Below, piece by piece: positions 21,501 through 32,273 of a DNA stretch of 64,000 nucleotides. The stretch is from positions 620,001 through 684,000 of the forward strand of contig OZ025813.1 in the NCBI GenBank assembly GCA_964019425.1, given 5' to 3'. A model generated the notes under the pieces. The model ran no database searches. It saw only the letters and a list, made by a program, of their open reading frames with translations, and was not told the DNA's origin. This DNA is from Flectonema sp. DT1601. Taxonomy: Eukaryota; Euglenozoa; Diplonemea; Diplonemida; Diplonemidae. The position numbers and the translations under genes are program-made. Numbering within the stretch: position 1 is the stretch's first letter; the number at the start of each line of letters is the position of its first letter.

Positions 21501-22160
21501 ATGGAAGCGAAAGTAAAACAATATTCCATCAGTCAACGAAAAGCTAGTCTAACAGCTGTTGGTACTGAGAAGTGGAATGAACTGTCTTGGGAAGAACGTT
21601 TGGAGCATCTACGAAATGAACATCCTGGAGCTGAACAAGAAAAGATAAAAGAAAACTGTTCGAAGCCTTTCATTAGAAGGAGGAGTAGTAAATATCAAGA
21701 CTGGGATAAGGAAGCTACTCATCTGGCTGCTATTTGGAGTCAGGTTGAGGAAGTAGCATCACGAGAACTACAACAACTCGGACGAGGATACCTCAACCGA
21801 ATGAAGTTGGGAGGAGTACTTACGATTACAATAAACACATCAGCTGACTCGAAGGATTCACTTCTCGGATTTCAAACAGTTGGAACCATCGTCACTTCTG
21901 TTTTATTTGGTTCATCTGCTTACATATCAGGTCTCAGAGAAGGAATGTTAATAATGTGCGTGAGTGACATCCCGACACCAACTTCTTCATCACTCGTTGA
22001 TGCAATTGGTAACTTCAGTGGTGATAAATTAATATTAATTGTGAAAGTTATGAGAAAAGGTTCTCCAGCCTGTATATGGTGTCAGTCAACAGGTTTTTGT
22101 AAACCACCTCAACACGCGGAGGAATATCGCGTGCGACGGGATTGCTGTTCTGTTTCATAG
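21501..22160 (+). CDS. PDZ domain protein with C-terminal CaaX box, 219 residues
   Basis: Residues 1-90 are helical and rich in Trp, Glu and Lys. Residues of about 100-185 read as a PDZ-like domain: LGGVLTITIN, then GTIVTSVLFGSSAYISGLREGMLIMCVSD, with the SSAYISGLREG helix turn and later LVDAIGNFSGDKLILIVK, all typical of PDZ carboxyl halves. The last residues, RRDCCSVS, end in C-S-V-S, a CaaX-type prenylation signal (Ser at X favours farnesyl) with a neighbouring Cys and basic residues. I infer a lipid-anchored scaffold on the inner membrane face. It is intronless and sits upstream of the voltage-gated channel. The prenylation is predicted from the motif only. Confidence 0.82.
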   Translation: MEAKVKQYSISQRKASLTAVGTEKWNELSWEERLEHLRNEHPGAEQEKIKENCSKPFIRRRSSKYQDWDKEATHLAAIWSQVEEVASRELQQLGRGYLNRMKLGGVLTITINTSADSKDSLLGFQTVGTIVTSVLFGSSAYISGLREGMLIMCVSDIPTPTSSSLVDAIGNFSGDKLILIVKVMRKGSPACIWCQSTGFCKPPQHAEEYRVRRDCCSVS

Positions 22161-22949
22161 CTGGCTTTTTTTTGTAAAACGAAGTGATTAGCTTCTCTCC
22201 CTGGATATCAAACAACAACATCCATATCATTGTTTAATGTGAGGAAATTCTTACGAGTTTCTTTTTATGTTTAAAGCAGTTTTTTTTTAATTTTTTATTA
22301 CACTTCCTCCTCCCCTTATAAATATGTGTCTCTCTGAAGGGATACCTCCCTATATAATTATTATGTTTGGATAGTAAATTTTTTTTTGATTAAATTTTCT
22401 TATATTTACCCCGCCAAGTATCGGTAGTTTCCTTTTTTTGTGATGTTTAAGTAACTCTCTCAGAGGTTGGGTTCGATATCTTTTTTTTTTTTTTTTTTTT
22501 TTTGCATTTAACAAGTATTGTAAGAACGAAAAATAATGTTAGGCAGCACACGTAAGCCTCCTTCAGCTTTATCAGTTTAAGTCGGTTTCACTGTTTTGTA
22601 ACACAAACAAAAATATCAGCAAGTGTTATGTTACTATTTTTCTCTATAATTTTATCTTTTTTCCCAACAGGACAATTACCAACTACACTAAATATGTATT
22701 TTCTTTTTCATCGTCGTACTTTTTTTAGTATTAATTATTATTGTTTTTAATACCCTACTGTTTTACTGTTTTGTTGTATTTATAATTGTCAAAGTTTCAC
22801 TCCAATTCAGGATAAAAAAAACAAACAAAAAAACAACAACAACAACAACAACAACAAAAAAATTGACTCGTTTTTTTCGCCTCTCTCTCTGTCTCTCTCT
22901 CTCTGTTACTAATGTTTGAGCAGTAACCAAAAAGATACCATTTTGTGAA
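22161..22949. other. Spacer before the channel gene, with one dispersed repeat copy
   Basis: Holds a T run (22480-22503), the repeat copy at 22511-22636, a CAA tandem (22838-22856) and a CT-rich tract (22880-22905) typical of a polypyrimidine tract before the GAGCAG acceptor-like site ending at 22923, 26 bases before the channel ATG. No gene is seen. Confidence 0.5.
22511..22636 (+). repeat. Dispersed 125-bp repeat, copy 1
   Basis: Starts AACAAGTATTGTAAGAA, contains AATGTTAGGCAGCACACGTA and CTTCAGCTTTATCAGTTTAA, and ends GTTATGTTACTAT. It matches 41359-41482 in the same orientation at roughly 90 percent. Both copies follow a long T run. Function unknown. Confidence 0.9.
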
Positions 22950-25900
22950 ATGGATGACTACAAAAACCCGCTATTGAACCCTTCAGGACCAGGTAGTTGG
23001 GGTAGTGATGAAGTGAGGTCTTTAAGAGATGGCATCCAGGCTACTGAAGGAAGCGGAAGTATAAAATACGGAAAAGATAAACCAGCAGGAGTAACTGGCC
23101 GTAAGAAATATGAGCGCCACAGAGCTTTTTATTTTGCTTATCCAGACGGTTGGTTTAGAGGAGTTTGCATTGACATCGTTTGTCATAACGGTTTTGATTA
23201 TTTTATTTTGGGATGTATTCTAATTAACGCCGTGATGATCGCCTTTGACGATCCCCTAACAAAGTCATCCAGTGATGCCTGGCTCTATATAACAAGTGTA
23301 AGCGACTTGGTTTTTCTTGGAATATTTGTGCTCGAAATGATGCTAAAATTAATAGCCATGGGTGGAATTCTACACGACAGTGCTTACTTTAGGGATGCGT
23401 GGAACTACCTCGATAGTTTAATTGTGTTTGCTGGTCTCGCTGGATTGTTTTTTTCTGAAACCGGATCTTTTAGTATCCTGAGGATAGTTAGAATTTTACG
23501 ACCCCTTCGAACCATCAGCAGGGTGAAGGGAATGAGAAACTTAGTCGACACGTTAACATCATCGTTGCCAATCTTATTAAATGTGTTGCTTCTTTGTTTT
23601 TTTATTTTTTTTATATTTGGTCTTGTTGGAGTCATTACTTGGTCGACAACACTTCATCAACGTTGTTATGGATACTCTATTGAGCATAATGATTACATAA
23701 CAACATCAGTTTGTGGTAACACGAGTTCGTTTGTAGCATTCTTACGAGGGTGTCCTGACGGGTACGAATGTCTAGACAATCTACCAAATCCGAATGAGTG
23801 GGCTAATTTTGATCACGTTGGTAGTTCTTTTCTTGTAGTAATGCAATGTCTGACCCTCGATGACTGGGTCACTCACATGTACAACATCCAGGATGGTTGG
23901 TCACCATTTGCCGCAGTGTACTTTGTTCTCCTGACGTTGCTCGGAGCTTATTTTATTTTAAATTTAGTATTGGCAGTGGTGACTGATTCATTTACGAGAT
24001 TTGCTATTGAAGATGTCGATGAGAAACTTAATGAAGCACGAGAATCAATGGCTAAGAAATTAGAAAAAGAAAGAGAACAATCAAATGACGCCAACGGATT
24101 AAAAGCATTGTCAGCACCGATAACACCAGGCCCTCGATCAGAAGCAGATGAACAATATTATAATAAACTCGAAGAAGGTTACGAATCTGATGACTCACGT
24201 GACAGTCCCGTAAGCGAAATGAAAAACATCGGCGCTCGTTCTCGAACTCGTCAAAATTCATTATACCTCAAGAAGAGTAACATGCCTGGTGCTGCTCAAG
24301 GTGCTCAGAGATTACTTAATAATCGAGGCATGATTGAATGGAAGAAGTTTACTGGTACCATAGACAAAGTAAGTCTGTCATCATTAAAGAATATGGCAAA
24401 GTTAGAAGGAGCGAGAGAATGGCAAAATGTTGTTAAACGTCGTTATGAAGGATCACCGTCTCCTCCTCCGATATCACCCGGAGTTGAGGCGGCGACACGG
24501 AAAAGAGCATCGACGTTGCAGCAACATGATAGACCGACGTCTTTACCGAATGGATTCAATACGAGTAGGAGATCGAGTGGTGTGGTTGGTGATGATTTAC
24601 AGAGTTTTCAAAACTCACAAGTTCTTCGATCACTTGATGCAGACTCTCGAAAGAACTTGTTGCAATTCACAGAATCTGCTTACTCGAATACCTCTCCTGA
24701 GAACCATCAACTCGTACCTGTTGATACCACACCAACTTCTGTAGATAATCAACCATTAGTCCCATCAGGTTCTAGACCCCGTGCCAGCTCCAGGGCATCG
24801 TCTGCAGGAACATGGAAGCAGCAGTTCAATGCCGGGTCATGGGAATTATTTCGAAGTTTCGGAAGAGAATTAATAAAACATCCATACTTTGTAAACTCAA
24901 TCACGATATTAATCATCTTGAACGCTGTCATCATGTCCATTGAGCATTATGATATGAACGCTGATCTTGTGGATGTTCTTGACAAGACTAATGTGTTTTT
25001 TGTTTCAATATTTTGTTTTGAGACGGTAATAAAATTCATCGTATTGGGACCCAGAGAATGGGCTGCTGACAGCTTTAATATATTTGATTTTATTATAGTC
25101 ATCTTATCGGTGTCGGAATTACTGTTCTTAAGTTCTTCTGCCGCAATTATTTTCAGAGTTATTCGACTGGCTAGAGTGATTAGAGTTGTGAAACTCGGTC
25201 GTCGATGGAAAGTTTTAAAAAAAATAATAAACTCCATTGGATCATCTCTTCACTACATGGGATACCTGCTACTACTACTGATGTTGTTTGTGTTCGTGTT
25301 TGGTATTTTAGGTAGAGCAATTTTCGCTGGAAAGGTAAAGCGTTGTTGTACCCAAGCAGAGGCTGATCTTAAAATATACAACTGTTATCCAAACACAGAT
25401 GAATTCTACATTTATGATTCATGTTGGAACAATCCATGGAAAAGACCTCACTTCGATACGCTGTATTGGTCAATGATAACAGTTTTTCAAATAGTAACTG
25501 AAGACTATTGGAGTGCCGTAATGTATAAATCCATGGATTCAGTAGGCGGCTATGCCTCAGTCTATTTCCTTTCAGTTTTAATATTCGGAAGGTATCTGTT
25601 GTTGAATTTGTTCGTGGCAATATTACTTGTTGGACTCGAAGCTGAACACAATAAGAAAGACGAGGGAACATCAGCTGGTGGAGACGCGTGTAGTAATCTC
25701 GATGGAGTTCTCGACTCTGATGAAGAAAATGAAGCCGGCGATCAACTACCAGAGTATCCCCCAGCAATGAGATATGAAGCTCAGCAGGCTGAAAGAAATT
25801 ATCAAAAAGCTAATAAAACAGCAATGCGAAGTATGGATGCAATGACTCCGGTGTTTCCGCGTTCTGGATCATTCACTTCAGCATCACCACATACACCAAC

Positions 25901-28900
25901 TCCATGGGCGAGATCAAACAGTGTTATGAGTAACAAGCCGTTCATTCCTCCATTAAAATTAACATCTTTACCAGTTGGAACCAAACCAACTCCTCCATCA
26001 CTACACACGGCGCAGTCTTTTACACTTCGTTCTAAACCGAAGTTGGAATCGATAATTCCAAAGTCTTCAACGTTTCCAGACTTCTCTGATATTGAGTTGA
26101 GTAGTCCTGATCAAAAGTCAGGTAGAGATGATGGTGAATATCAAAGTCTAGCTGTTGTTGGAAAGTCGACGTCTTTTCGTATTCCTGGATCGGACGATGA
26201 ACCTCTTAGTGAGACTCGTCCTCCCCAGTCGATAATAAAAAAGAATTCATTCACAATAAACAGTCCAGTCATTAATACTCCGTCTAATTATCCATTACCA
26301 CATCAGAGAGGTACTAGTTTCGCTATTAGACGACACCCTGAAACTGACGAACCATACATTGAACCACCACTAACAGCAAGATCTGCAGCAAGGAGAAGAC
26401 AACATAGCAGAGCTAGATCACAGTCACTCTTTAATAGATTAGCTCTTGAAGCTGAAGAGCAAGCTGAGAAGAAGGAGAGGAAAGAAATCGCAAAAACTCC
26501 AGTTTCAGCGAGAGGAAAATCCTTCATAAGTAATCTGAAGGAGGAATTATCTTCAGTCAGAACTCCTGTTTCAGCACGTGGAAGTATCAACTTAACTCAA
26601 GATGATGACACTACTTCTGTAAAGAACTCTAAAAAATGGTTCGGAAAAGGACCGCTCTCTGCTCGCGGAAACCGACCAAACCCTCTGCTGTTTCCAAACG
26701 GTGAACCTTTAGTAGCAAAAGACTCAAAAGAAACCAGAGGAGAAACCAGTGAACTTGAATCGGATTCTAGTTCTCCTCCACTTCTTCAACGAGGACCAGA
26801 TAATAATGCTGAAAAGTATTGTCATATTCTTGGAACTGATGGGAAGAAGAGTGCAGTCACAGCGATAATGGATAAAAACAGAAACATCAACAGAAAATCA
26901 AGTCAACTAAAGACAGTCACTATTAGAGGAAAACAAGTAGCTCTTCGAAGAGACGGCATTCTTGATTGGCAAGCTGTTGAGGTACTTCCAGATGGTAAGC
27001 TTCAAGAAGTATTATTAGGGTTCAGTTGGGGATGTGTATCTCCTGATAATATGTTTCGTCAATTCCTTTGGAGGGTAGTCGACGGACCATACTTCCCATT
27101 TGAGAAAGTAATCGGTGTTTTAATATTCTTATCTTGTCTTTCACTCACAATAAATGAACAAGCAGTTAATCACAACAAAGACGCGATATTTATTCTTGAC
27201 GCTCTTGATTTGACTTTTACTGTAATATTTGTTTGTGAAGTAATAATAAGAATCACAGTATACACGTTCAACTCATCTGAAGCAGACCGTTCCAGTTATG
27301 TTAAGAGAGCTCGTTGGAATTGGTTAGATTTAGTGATTGTATTGATATCAGCGATAACACTTAGCGTTCAACACATTGCGAAGGGTAGAAATACCATTTC
27401 AGGACTCGCTACTATTTCATATAAGATTGCTAGAGCGTTTAGGGCTTGGCGTCCACTTCGAATTTTAGTTCGATCGAAGAACATGAGAATTGTAATCGGT
27501 GCCCTTGTTGGAATCATACCAAAAGTGTTTAATGTATTCGCTGTTGCTAGTGTCAGTTATTTCATGTTTGGTGTGGTTTCTGTTCAACTTTTCAAAGGAG
27601 CATTCATGGCGTGTAACGACGGATCAAACAGAACATACACAGAATGTGATCAGGAAACATACTTCGTAGCACCTCCCATCGAACCATTCAGTTCTTGGAT
27701 ACCACAGTATCAGGGCAAACCAACTTTTCCTTCTTCGTCAATTGACGATTCGGGTGTGATTGATGTTTCTGTGACTGAATCTCTACCAGTCTATTTGTAC
27801 AGAAGAAGATGGTTGAATATTTATGCATTCACTTTTAATGATATCGGAAACAGTCTTCTAACTCTACTCCAATGTGCAATCCTTAATGGATGGACAGAAG
27901 TGTTGTATGCAGTAACTGACTGTACGAATTCTGAGAACGGAAGAACTGTTAGAAGCAATCAAGAAGCAATGGGGCTGTTAGTCGTGTTTTGGGTGTTCTT
28001 TGGTGGTCTTGGAATAATGAATCTGTTCGTGGGATCGGTAGTTGATTATTTCACGGAAACCAAGAATACTTTAGATCGATCCGGTCTTCTTACAAAAAAC
28101 CAACAACAGACCCTACGAATTAAAAAAATTCTCTCTCTTCAAAAAGCCAAACACAAACTCGTTCCTAAAACCGAAGAAACATCATTCATAACAAAGATGT
28201 GTTACGGAATGGTATCTCATAAATACTTTCACACGGTCATCACATTCAGCATCTCCGTTAATGTGGTCATCATGACTACAATTCATTATGAGCAGTCGAA
28301 TGCTTGGTCAGAATTTCAGAGAATATCAAATTATTTCTTTACGATATTCTTTACCCTGGAGATGCTTATTAAGGTAAACGTTGCTGGATTGTACATCTAC
28401 CTGAAGACGAGATGGAATCAACTGGATTTCGCAATTGTTTTAATGTCTTGGGGAGAAGTAGCAATCACAGAATGGGTCACAAGGGGAAACGCTGGTTCCA
28501 TAATCCAATTGTTTCGTTTGGGTAGAATCTTCAGACTAGTCAGGCATTTCAAAGGTTTAAAAAAACTACTTCTCACTTTGTACTACAGTTTTCCAGCAAT
28601 CGTTAACGTCGGTTCACTGTTGGCACTCGTATTTTTTATATACGGCATCATGGCCATGGCGTTCTTTGAAGGAATTCGTCGAGTTCCTTTCAACGATTCG
28701 TATCTAAACGACCACTACAACTTTGATACATTCCCAGTTGCTATATTAACATTGTACAGGGTTGCTACTTTTGATAATTGGAGACAAGTATTGAGGGCTT
28801 GTCTTATTCAGGCTCCTCAATGCACACCAACCGCCATCATTGAAAACGGAAAAACTGTCGTCGCCTCTGATTGTGGAGCTACAGATGGAATCCAAGCATT

Positions 28901-31511
28901 GCTGATTTCTCTTTTTTTTTCAGTTTTTGTTCTGACTGTTGGGTTTGTGATGTTTAATTTATTTATTGCTGTCGTTCTCGAGAATTTCAGAGAGTCTGTC
29001 CTCCTTCCGAAAGAAATTCAATATAAGATGGCACTTGTGAAACTGTTTCGTGATAAGTGGTCGATGTATGACCCGAGTGCGATTCAAATTATTAAAGCTT
29101 ATAACTTCGTTCCATTGATGAAACAGTTGCCGAGTCCATTGGGATTCGCAGATTGCGATTTTAGAGATATCCTACCGTCGTTGTTACATCTTGATTTCTT
29201 AGTTACAAATGATTCTGAACTGCTATTCATCGACGTTATCGATGCCATTGGTGAAACAGTTTTTAAAATCAGACTTACAGACACTGACAAGGTTAGAGGT
29301 CATATGCAACAACAAGGAGTTCGAAAAGACTTAAAACGCGACACAGAACGATACAGCAATCAATACACCATTGCTGATTGGTATGCTGCTTGTTTAATAC
29401 AATGTGCTTGGAAACGTTGGCATGGACCAGTTTGGAGTAAAGTTCGACGACCAGAACTTCTAACTGGCGATGTGATGGAAGATGTTTATCAAAAGAGTTA
29501 TCGAAGATACACTCCAAAGGGTACGGAGAGCCCGAAAACTTTTACAGGTAAGAGAAATCAATCTCCTGTTAAAGGAAAGTGGAAACTGACTGACAACGGC
29601 GGTTCGAATAACGAGCCCCCGCTGTCAATACCAGAAGAGGAGTACATGGAACCCTCAGTACCTCAAAGAAAGAATACTCTTCAGAAAATTGTATTTGGGC
29701 TACTTGCTGCTCAGAGAGTAAAAAGACAAGAATCAGAATCCACGAGTACCGTCACCTCGAGTAGAAGTTCTGTTTCAGAAAGACAAGGAGGTGATCCACT
29801 GATAGCAACAAGAACCAGTACTCACGATGAGTCTTTTGGTCCGATGTTACCTTCTCCAACAATAGTTCCTGTTGATGCTCCTTCTTCATTCCCACCTTCT
29901 GATTGTAGTTCACCCGGTAGAGTTGGTCAGTACGGATCCAATCCACTACAACTTAGTATAGCATCTTATCAAAGTACTCCTTGTTTACCACCTGTTATAA
30001 AACCTAGAGCAATGCCTGCTCTTAGTCTCGGAGGTAATTCAAATAATGGAAGTGTTGCGTCTTCGATATCAAAATTAATAACACCACCGGCACCAATGCC
30101 AATGTTGAGTTTGGGAGCTGTTCGTCCAGGTAGTGGTCAACCTTCTCCAACTAAACCATCTTTTATTCCGTCGCTTAACTTCGCTGTGTTACCTGGAAAA
30201 GCACCTCCGATACCTGCGATACCAACACCTCCTTGTGGTGAGAGTTACACATCGGAAACAACAGATAAGAAGTATTCTTCTATCCCAGATTCAGAAAATA
30301 GAGAACTCGTGAGAGCTTCTCAGCAATCAACTTCGTCATCTGCCAGTCTCCTTGTCGAACCAGCTCCGAATACTGGTCGAGTTATATTCAACTTGGCTGA
30401 AACAAATGTTGCTACGGCAGAATCAGAGAGCATGTACACATCACCACTTTCGAAGAATGATATTCCGGCATTGAAATTTGATACCGAAAGTCTAGTATTT
30501 TCTGTTAGTGAAGGTCCAAGAAGCACGAGAAGAAGTTTTTTGAGCACAAGCAGATCGAACGTCCTGACGAGTGCGAGACTGAGAGCATCGAATACTTTAC
30601 ATGATCAGAGTAACGACGCTGATGATATAATCTTGTCTCCTTTAACAAAAACAGATGGAGGTGGTGGATTTGATGACAGTATGTTCTTCTTAAGTGATGG
30701 TGACGGTCTTCGTACTAACAGAACTCGTGTTGACAGTTTCGCTTACACAGTTAGTGAGCCTCCTAAGAGTATGAGGAGATCATTATCTGTGTCATCACGT
30801 CTTAAACCTGATACTTATTTAAATTATAGTAACAGACCTGAGGGAGTTGACACAATTCCAAACAGTTCGAGAGTCCGCACCAACATCCTTGCGGATGTCA
30901 CGGAGATGTTTAATGACGTTCCTGTTGAGGAACTTGTTGAGAAACAGCAGGACCCTCCTCTACAGCAGGACCCTCCTCTACAGCCGGCTGCAAAACTAGA
31001 GCCACCTCAACGTCAAACCCAATCAGAACCGGAAGAATCAGAGCATTCTCACGTGGAGTGGCCAAACCCTCGGTCGGTTGTAGACAGCGGTAGTCCGCTA
31101 CTTGGACACGGCTCTCCTGTTCGATTAAAGAGTAGGCGAATTGCTGGTACAGGAAGTGGGTTTCAATCAGCTATTTCTAATGTTAGTCCTGTTAAGAACA
31201 TGTCCATTGGTGTTCCAGACTTACAACCTTGGCCTGAACCTGTTTACTCTCCCCCACCCCAGCCTTCCGTACAGCTGGGAATGGGGATTCTCGGTGGTAA
31301 TCCGTCGCTTAAAATAGCACTTCCTACTTCACCGCAGGGGGTTGCTTCACCACTGACTCCCTTTCACACTCAGGTAGGATCACTTCTTGGTCGAGACCGT
31401 AGTGCTCACATGGAGAATCCGTTGTTTGCAGCAATGTCACCAAAGAAATTCCAACCTAAAATATCATCCTCTTTTGGTAGAGGAAATCCAGATACAGACA
31501 CCCTACTGTAG
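22950..31511 (+). CDS. Four-domain voltage-gated cation channel alpha subunit, 2853 residues
   Basis: Pore-forming subunit of the CaV/NaV/NALCN superfamily, expected in the plasma or flagellar membrane. Four six-helix repeats start near residues 78, 642, 1370 and 1757. Voltage-sensor S4 helices are visible as RIVRILRPLRTISR (about 178), FRVIRLARVIRVVK (about 735), KIARAFRAWRPLRILVR (about 1492) and FRLGRIFRLVRHFK (about 1855). Pore loops read TLDDW, TEDYW, ILNGW and TFDNW, so the residues at the selectivity position (two before Trp) are D304, D852, N1646 and D1942. This ring differs from calcium EEEE or sodium DEKA. The III-IV linker is short; the I-II and II-III linkers (about 275 and 470 residues) and the 840-residue tail are Ser/Pro-rich. 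An IQ-like helix (CLIQCAWKRW, about 2147) could bind calmodulin. One uninterrupted exon. Confidence 0.97.
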   Translation: MDDYKNPLLNPSGPGSWGSDEVRSLRDGIQATEGSGSIKYGKDKPAGVTGRKKYERHRAFYFAYPDGWFRGVCIDIVCHNGFDYFILGCILINAVMIAFDDPLTKSSSDAWLYITSVSDLVFLGIFVLEMMLKLIAMGGILHDSAYFRDAWNYLDSLIVFAGLAGLFFSETGSFSILRIVRILRPLRTISRVKGMRNLVDTLTSSLPILLNVLLLCFFIFFIFGLVGVITWSTTLHQRCYGYSIEHNDYITTSVCGNTSSFVAFLRGCPDGYECLDNLPNPNEWANFDHVGSSFLVVMQCLTLDDWVTHMYNIQDGWSPFAAVYFVLLTLLGAYFILNLVLAVVTDSFTRFAIEDVDEKLNEARESMAKKLEKEREQSNDANGLKALSAPITPGPRSEADEQYYNKLEEGYESDDSRDSPVSEMKNIGARSRTRQNSLYLKKSNMPGAAQGAQRLLNNRGMIEWKKFTGTIDKVSLSSLKNMAKLEGAREWQNVVKRRYEGSPSPPPISPGVEAATRKRASTLQQHDRPTSLPNGFNTSRRSSGVVGDDLQSFQNSQVLRSLDADSRKNLLQFTESAYSNTSPENHQLVPVDTTPTSVDNQPLVPSGSRPRASSRASSAGTWKQQFNAGSWELFRSFGRELIKHPYFVNSITILIILNAVIMSIEHYDMNADLVDVLDKTNVFFVSIFCFETVIKFIVLGPREWAADSFNIFDFIIVILSVSELLFLSSSAAIIFRVIRLARVIRVVKLGRRWKVLKKIINSIGSSLHYMGYLLLLLMLFVFVFGILGRAIFAGKVKRCCTQAEADLKIYNCYPNTDEFYIYDSCWNNPWKRPHFDTLYWSMITVFQIVTEDYWSAVMYKSMDSVGGYASVYFLSVLIFGRYLLLNLFVAILLVGLEAEHNKKDEGTSAGGDACSNLDGVLDSDEENEAGDQLPEYPPAMRYEAQQAERNYQKANKTAMRSMDAMTPVFPRSGSFTSASPHTPTPWARSNSVMSNKPFIPPLKLTSLPVGTKPTPPSLHTAQSFTLRSKPKLESIIPKSSTFPDFSDIELSSPDQKSGRDDGEYQSLAVVGKSTSFRIPGSDDEPLSETRPPQSIIKKNSFTINSPVINTPSNYPLPHQRGTSFAIRRHPETDEPYIEPPLTARSAARRRQHSRARSQSLFNRLALEAEEQAEKKERKEIAKTPVSARGKSFISNLKEELSSVRTPVSARGSINLTQDDDTTSVKNSKKWFGKGPLSARGNRPNPLLFPNGEPLVAKDSKETRGETSELESDSSSPPLLQRGPDNNAEKYCHILGTDGKKSAVTAIMDKNRNINRKSSQLKTVTIRGKQVALRRDGILDWQAVEVLPDGKLQEVLLGFSWGCVSPDNMFRQFLWRVVDGPYFPFEKVIGVLIFLSCLSLTINEQAVNHNKDAIFILDALDLTFTVIFVCEVIIRITVYTFNSSEADRSSYVKRARWNWLDLVIVLISAITLSVQHIAKGRNTISGLATISYKIARAFRAWRPLRILVRSKNMRIVIGALVGIIPKVFNVFAVASVSYFMFGVVSVQLFKGAFMACNDGSNRTYTECDQETYFVAPPIEPFSSWIPQYQGKPTFPSSSIDDSGVIDVSVTESLPVYLYRRRWLNIYAFTFNDIGNSLLTLLQCAILNGWTEVLYAVTDCTNSENGRTVRSNQEAMGLLVVFWVFFGGLGIMNLFVGSVVDYFTETKNTLDRSGLLTKNQQQTLRIKKILSLQKAKHKLVPKTEETSFITKMCYGMVSHKYFHTVITFSISVNVVIMTTIHYEQSNAWSEFQRISNYFFTIFFTLEMLIKVNVAGLYIYLKTRWNQLDFAIVLMSWGEVAITEWVTRGNAGSIIQLFRLGRIFRLVRHFKGLKKLLLTLYYSFPAIVNVGSLLALVFFIYGIMAMAFFEGIRRVPFNDSYLNDHYNFDTFPVAILTLYRVATFDNWRQVLRACLIQAPQCTPTAIIENGKTVVASDCGATDGIQALLISLFFSVFVLTVGFVMFNLFIAVVLENFRESVLLPKEIQYKMALVKLFRDKWSMYDPSAIQIIKAYNFVPLMKQLPSPLGFADCDFRDILPSLLHLDFLVTNDSELLFIDVIDAIGETVFKIRLTDTDKVRGHMQQQGVRKDLKRDTERYSNQYTIADWYAACLIQCAWKRWHGPVWSKVRRPELLTGDVMEDVYQKSYRRYTPKGTESPKTFTGKRNQSPVKGKWKLTDNGGSNNEPPLSIPEEEYMEPSVPQRKNTLQKIVFGLLAAQRVKRQESESTSTVTSSRSSVSERQGGDPLIATRTSTHDESFGPMLPSPTIVPVDAPSSFPPSDCSSPGRVGQYGSNPLQLSIASYQSTPCLPPVIKPRAMPALSLGGNSNNGSVASSISKLITPPAPMPMLSLGAVRPGSGQPSPTKPSFIPSLNFAVLPGKAPPIPAIPTPPCGESYTSETTDKKYSSIPDSENRELVRASQQSTSSSASLLVEPAPNTGRVIFNLAETNVATAESESMYTSPLSKNDIPALKFDTESLVFSVSEGPRSTRRSFLSTSRSNVLTSARLRASNTLHDQSNDADDIILSPLTKTDGGGGFDDSMFFLSDGDGLRTNRTRVDSFAYTVSEPPKSMRRSLSVSSRLKPDTYLNYSNRPEGVDTIPNSSRVRTNILADVTEMFNDVPVEELVEKQQDPPLQQDPPLQPAAKLEPPQRQTQSEPEESEHSHVEWPNPRSVVDSGSPLLGHGSPVRLKSRRIAGTGSGFQSAISNVSPVKNMSIGVPDLQPWPEPVYSPPPQPSVQLGMGILGGNPSLKIALPTSPQGVASPLTPFHTQVGSLLGRDRSAHMENPLFAAMSPKKFQPKISSSFGRGNPDTDTLL

Positions 31512-32237
31512 TATTATTCTAGGGATTTAATCAGTGGAAAAAAACATATTTTTTTTCTTTTTTCAAAAAAAAAAAAAAAATGGAAGAAAAAAAAAAAAGC
31601 ATTCTTGCTCTTACCTGTACCAAAATATTATTTTCCCAGGTCCATGCCTCCCTTCTAATTATCATGGACACCATGTCCTTAACATTCTGGTAATCTGTTT
31701 ACGCGGGCCTAGGGTGTCAGTAGTTTTTTTTAATTACAATTCAGCATTTTTTATTATTTTATTTCAACCATTCTATCTGAGTACTAGTCTAGATCCTATG
31801 AGTAGATCATTTTTCCTTTTTCCTTTTTTTTTTTTTTTTTTTTTGACGTGCGTGTCATTTTTTCTTTTTTTTCTTTAATATTTGCTACCCTTTCTCTCTG
31901 TGTAGCGTGTTTTGGGTTTTTGTTTTGGCTAAGTACCGAGTAATTTCTTTTGTTTGTTTTCTCAACTGTCTTTTTTGTTGTTTGAACTCGAAATCTAATT
32001 ACTCACGTTGGGTAGTCTTTTTTCTTGGTAATCAAGAAAAATTAAAAAATAAAAACGAAGAAACAAAAAATTCCCACACAAAAAAAAAAAAAAATAGAAT
32101 ATCACTGTGTTTAGTGATGATGCTGCTTTCAGTTAAGGTTTTTTTTTTACGTTTTTTTTGTTATTTAAAAAAAAAAAGTTAAATCACGTCATCTTTTTGA
32201 TATTTTATCTTTTTTTTTTTTTTTGACACAGGGGGCT

Positions 32238-32273
<36 letters not shown>

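Noticed and set aside
22455-22480. GGTTCGATATC followed by a T run, resembling a tRNA B box and terminator
   Set aside because: No A box or cloverleaf arms at the right spacing.
31534-32182. Phe/Lys-rich frames after the channel gene
   Set aside because: They consist largely of poly-T and poly-A tracts and show no protein-like composition.
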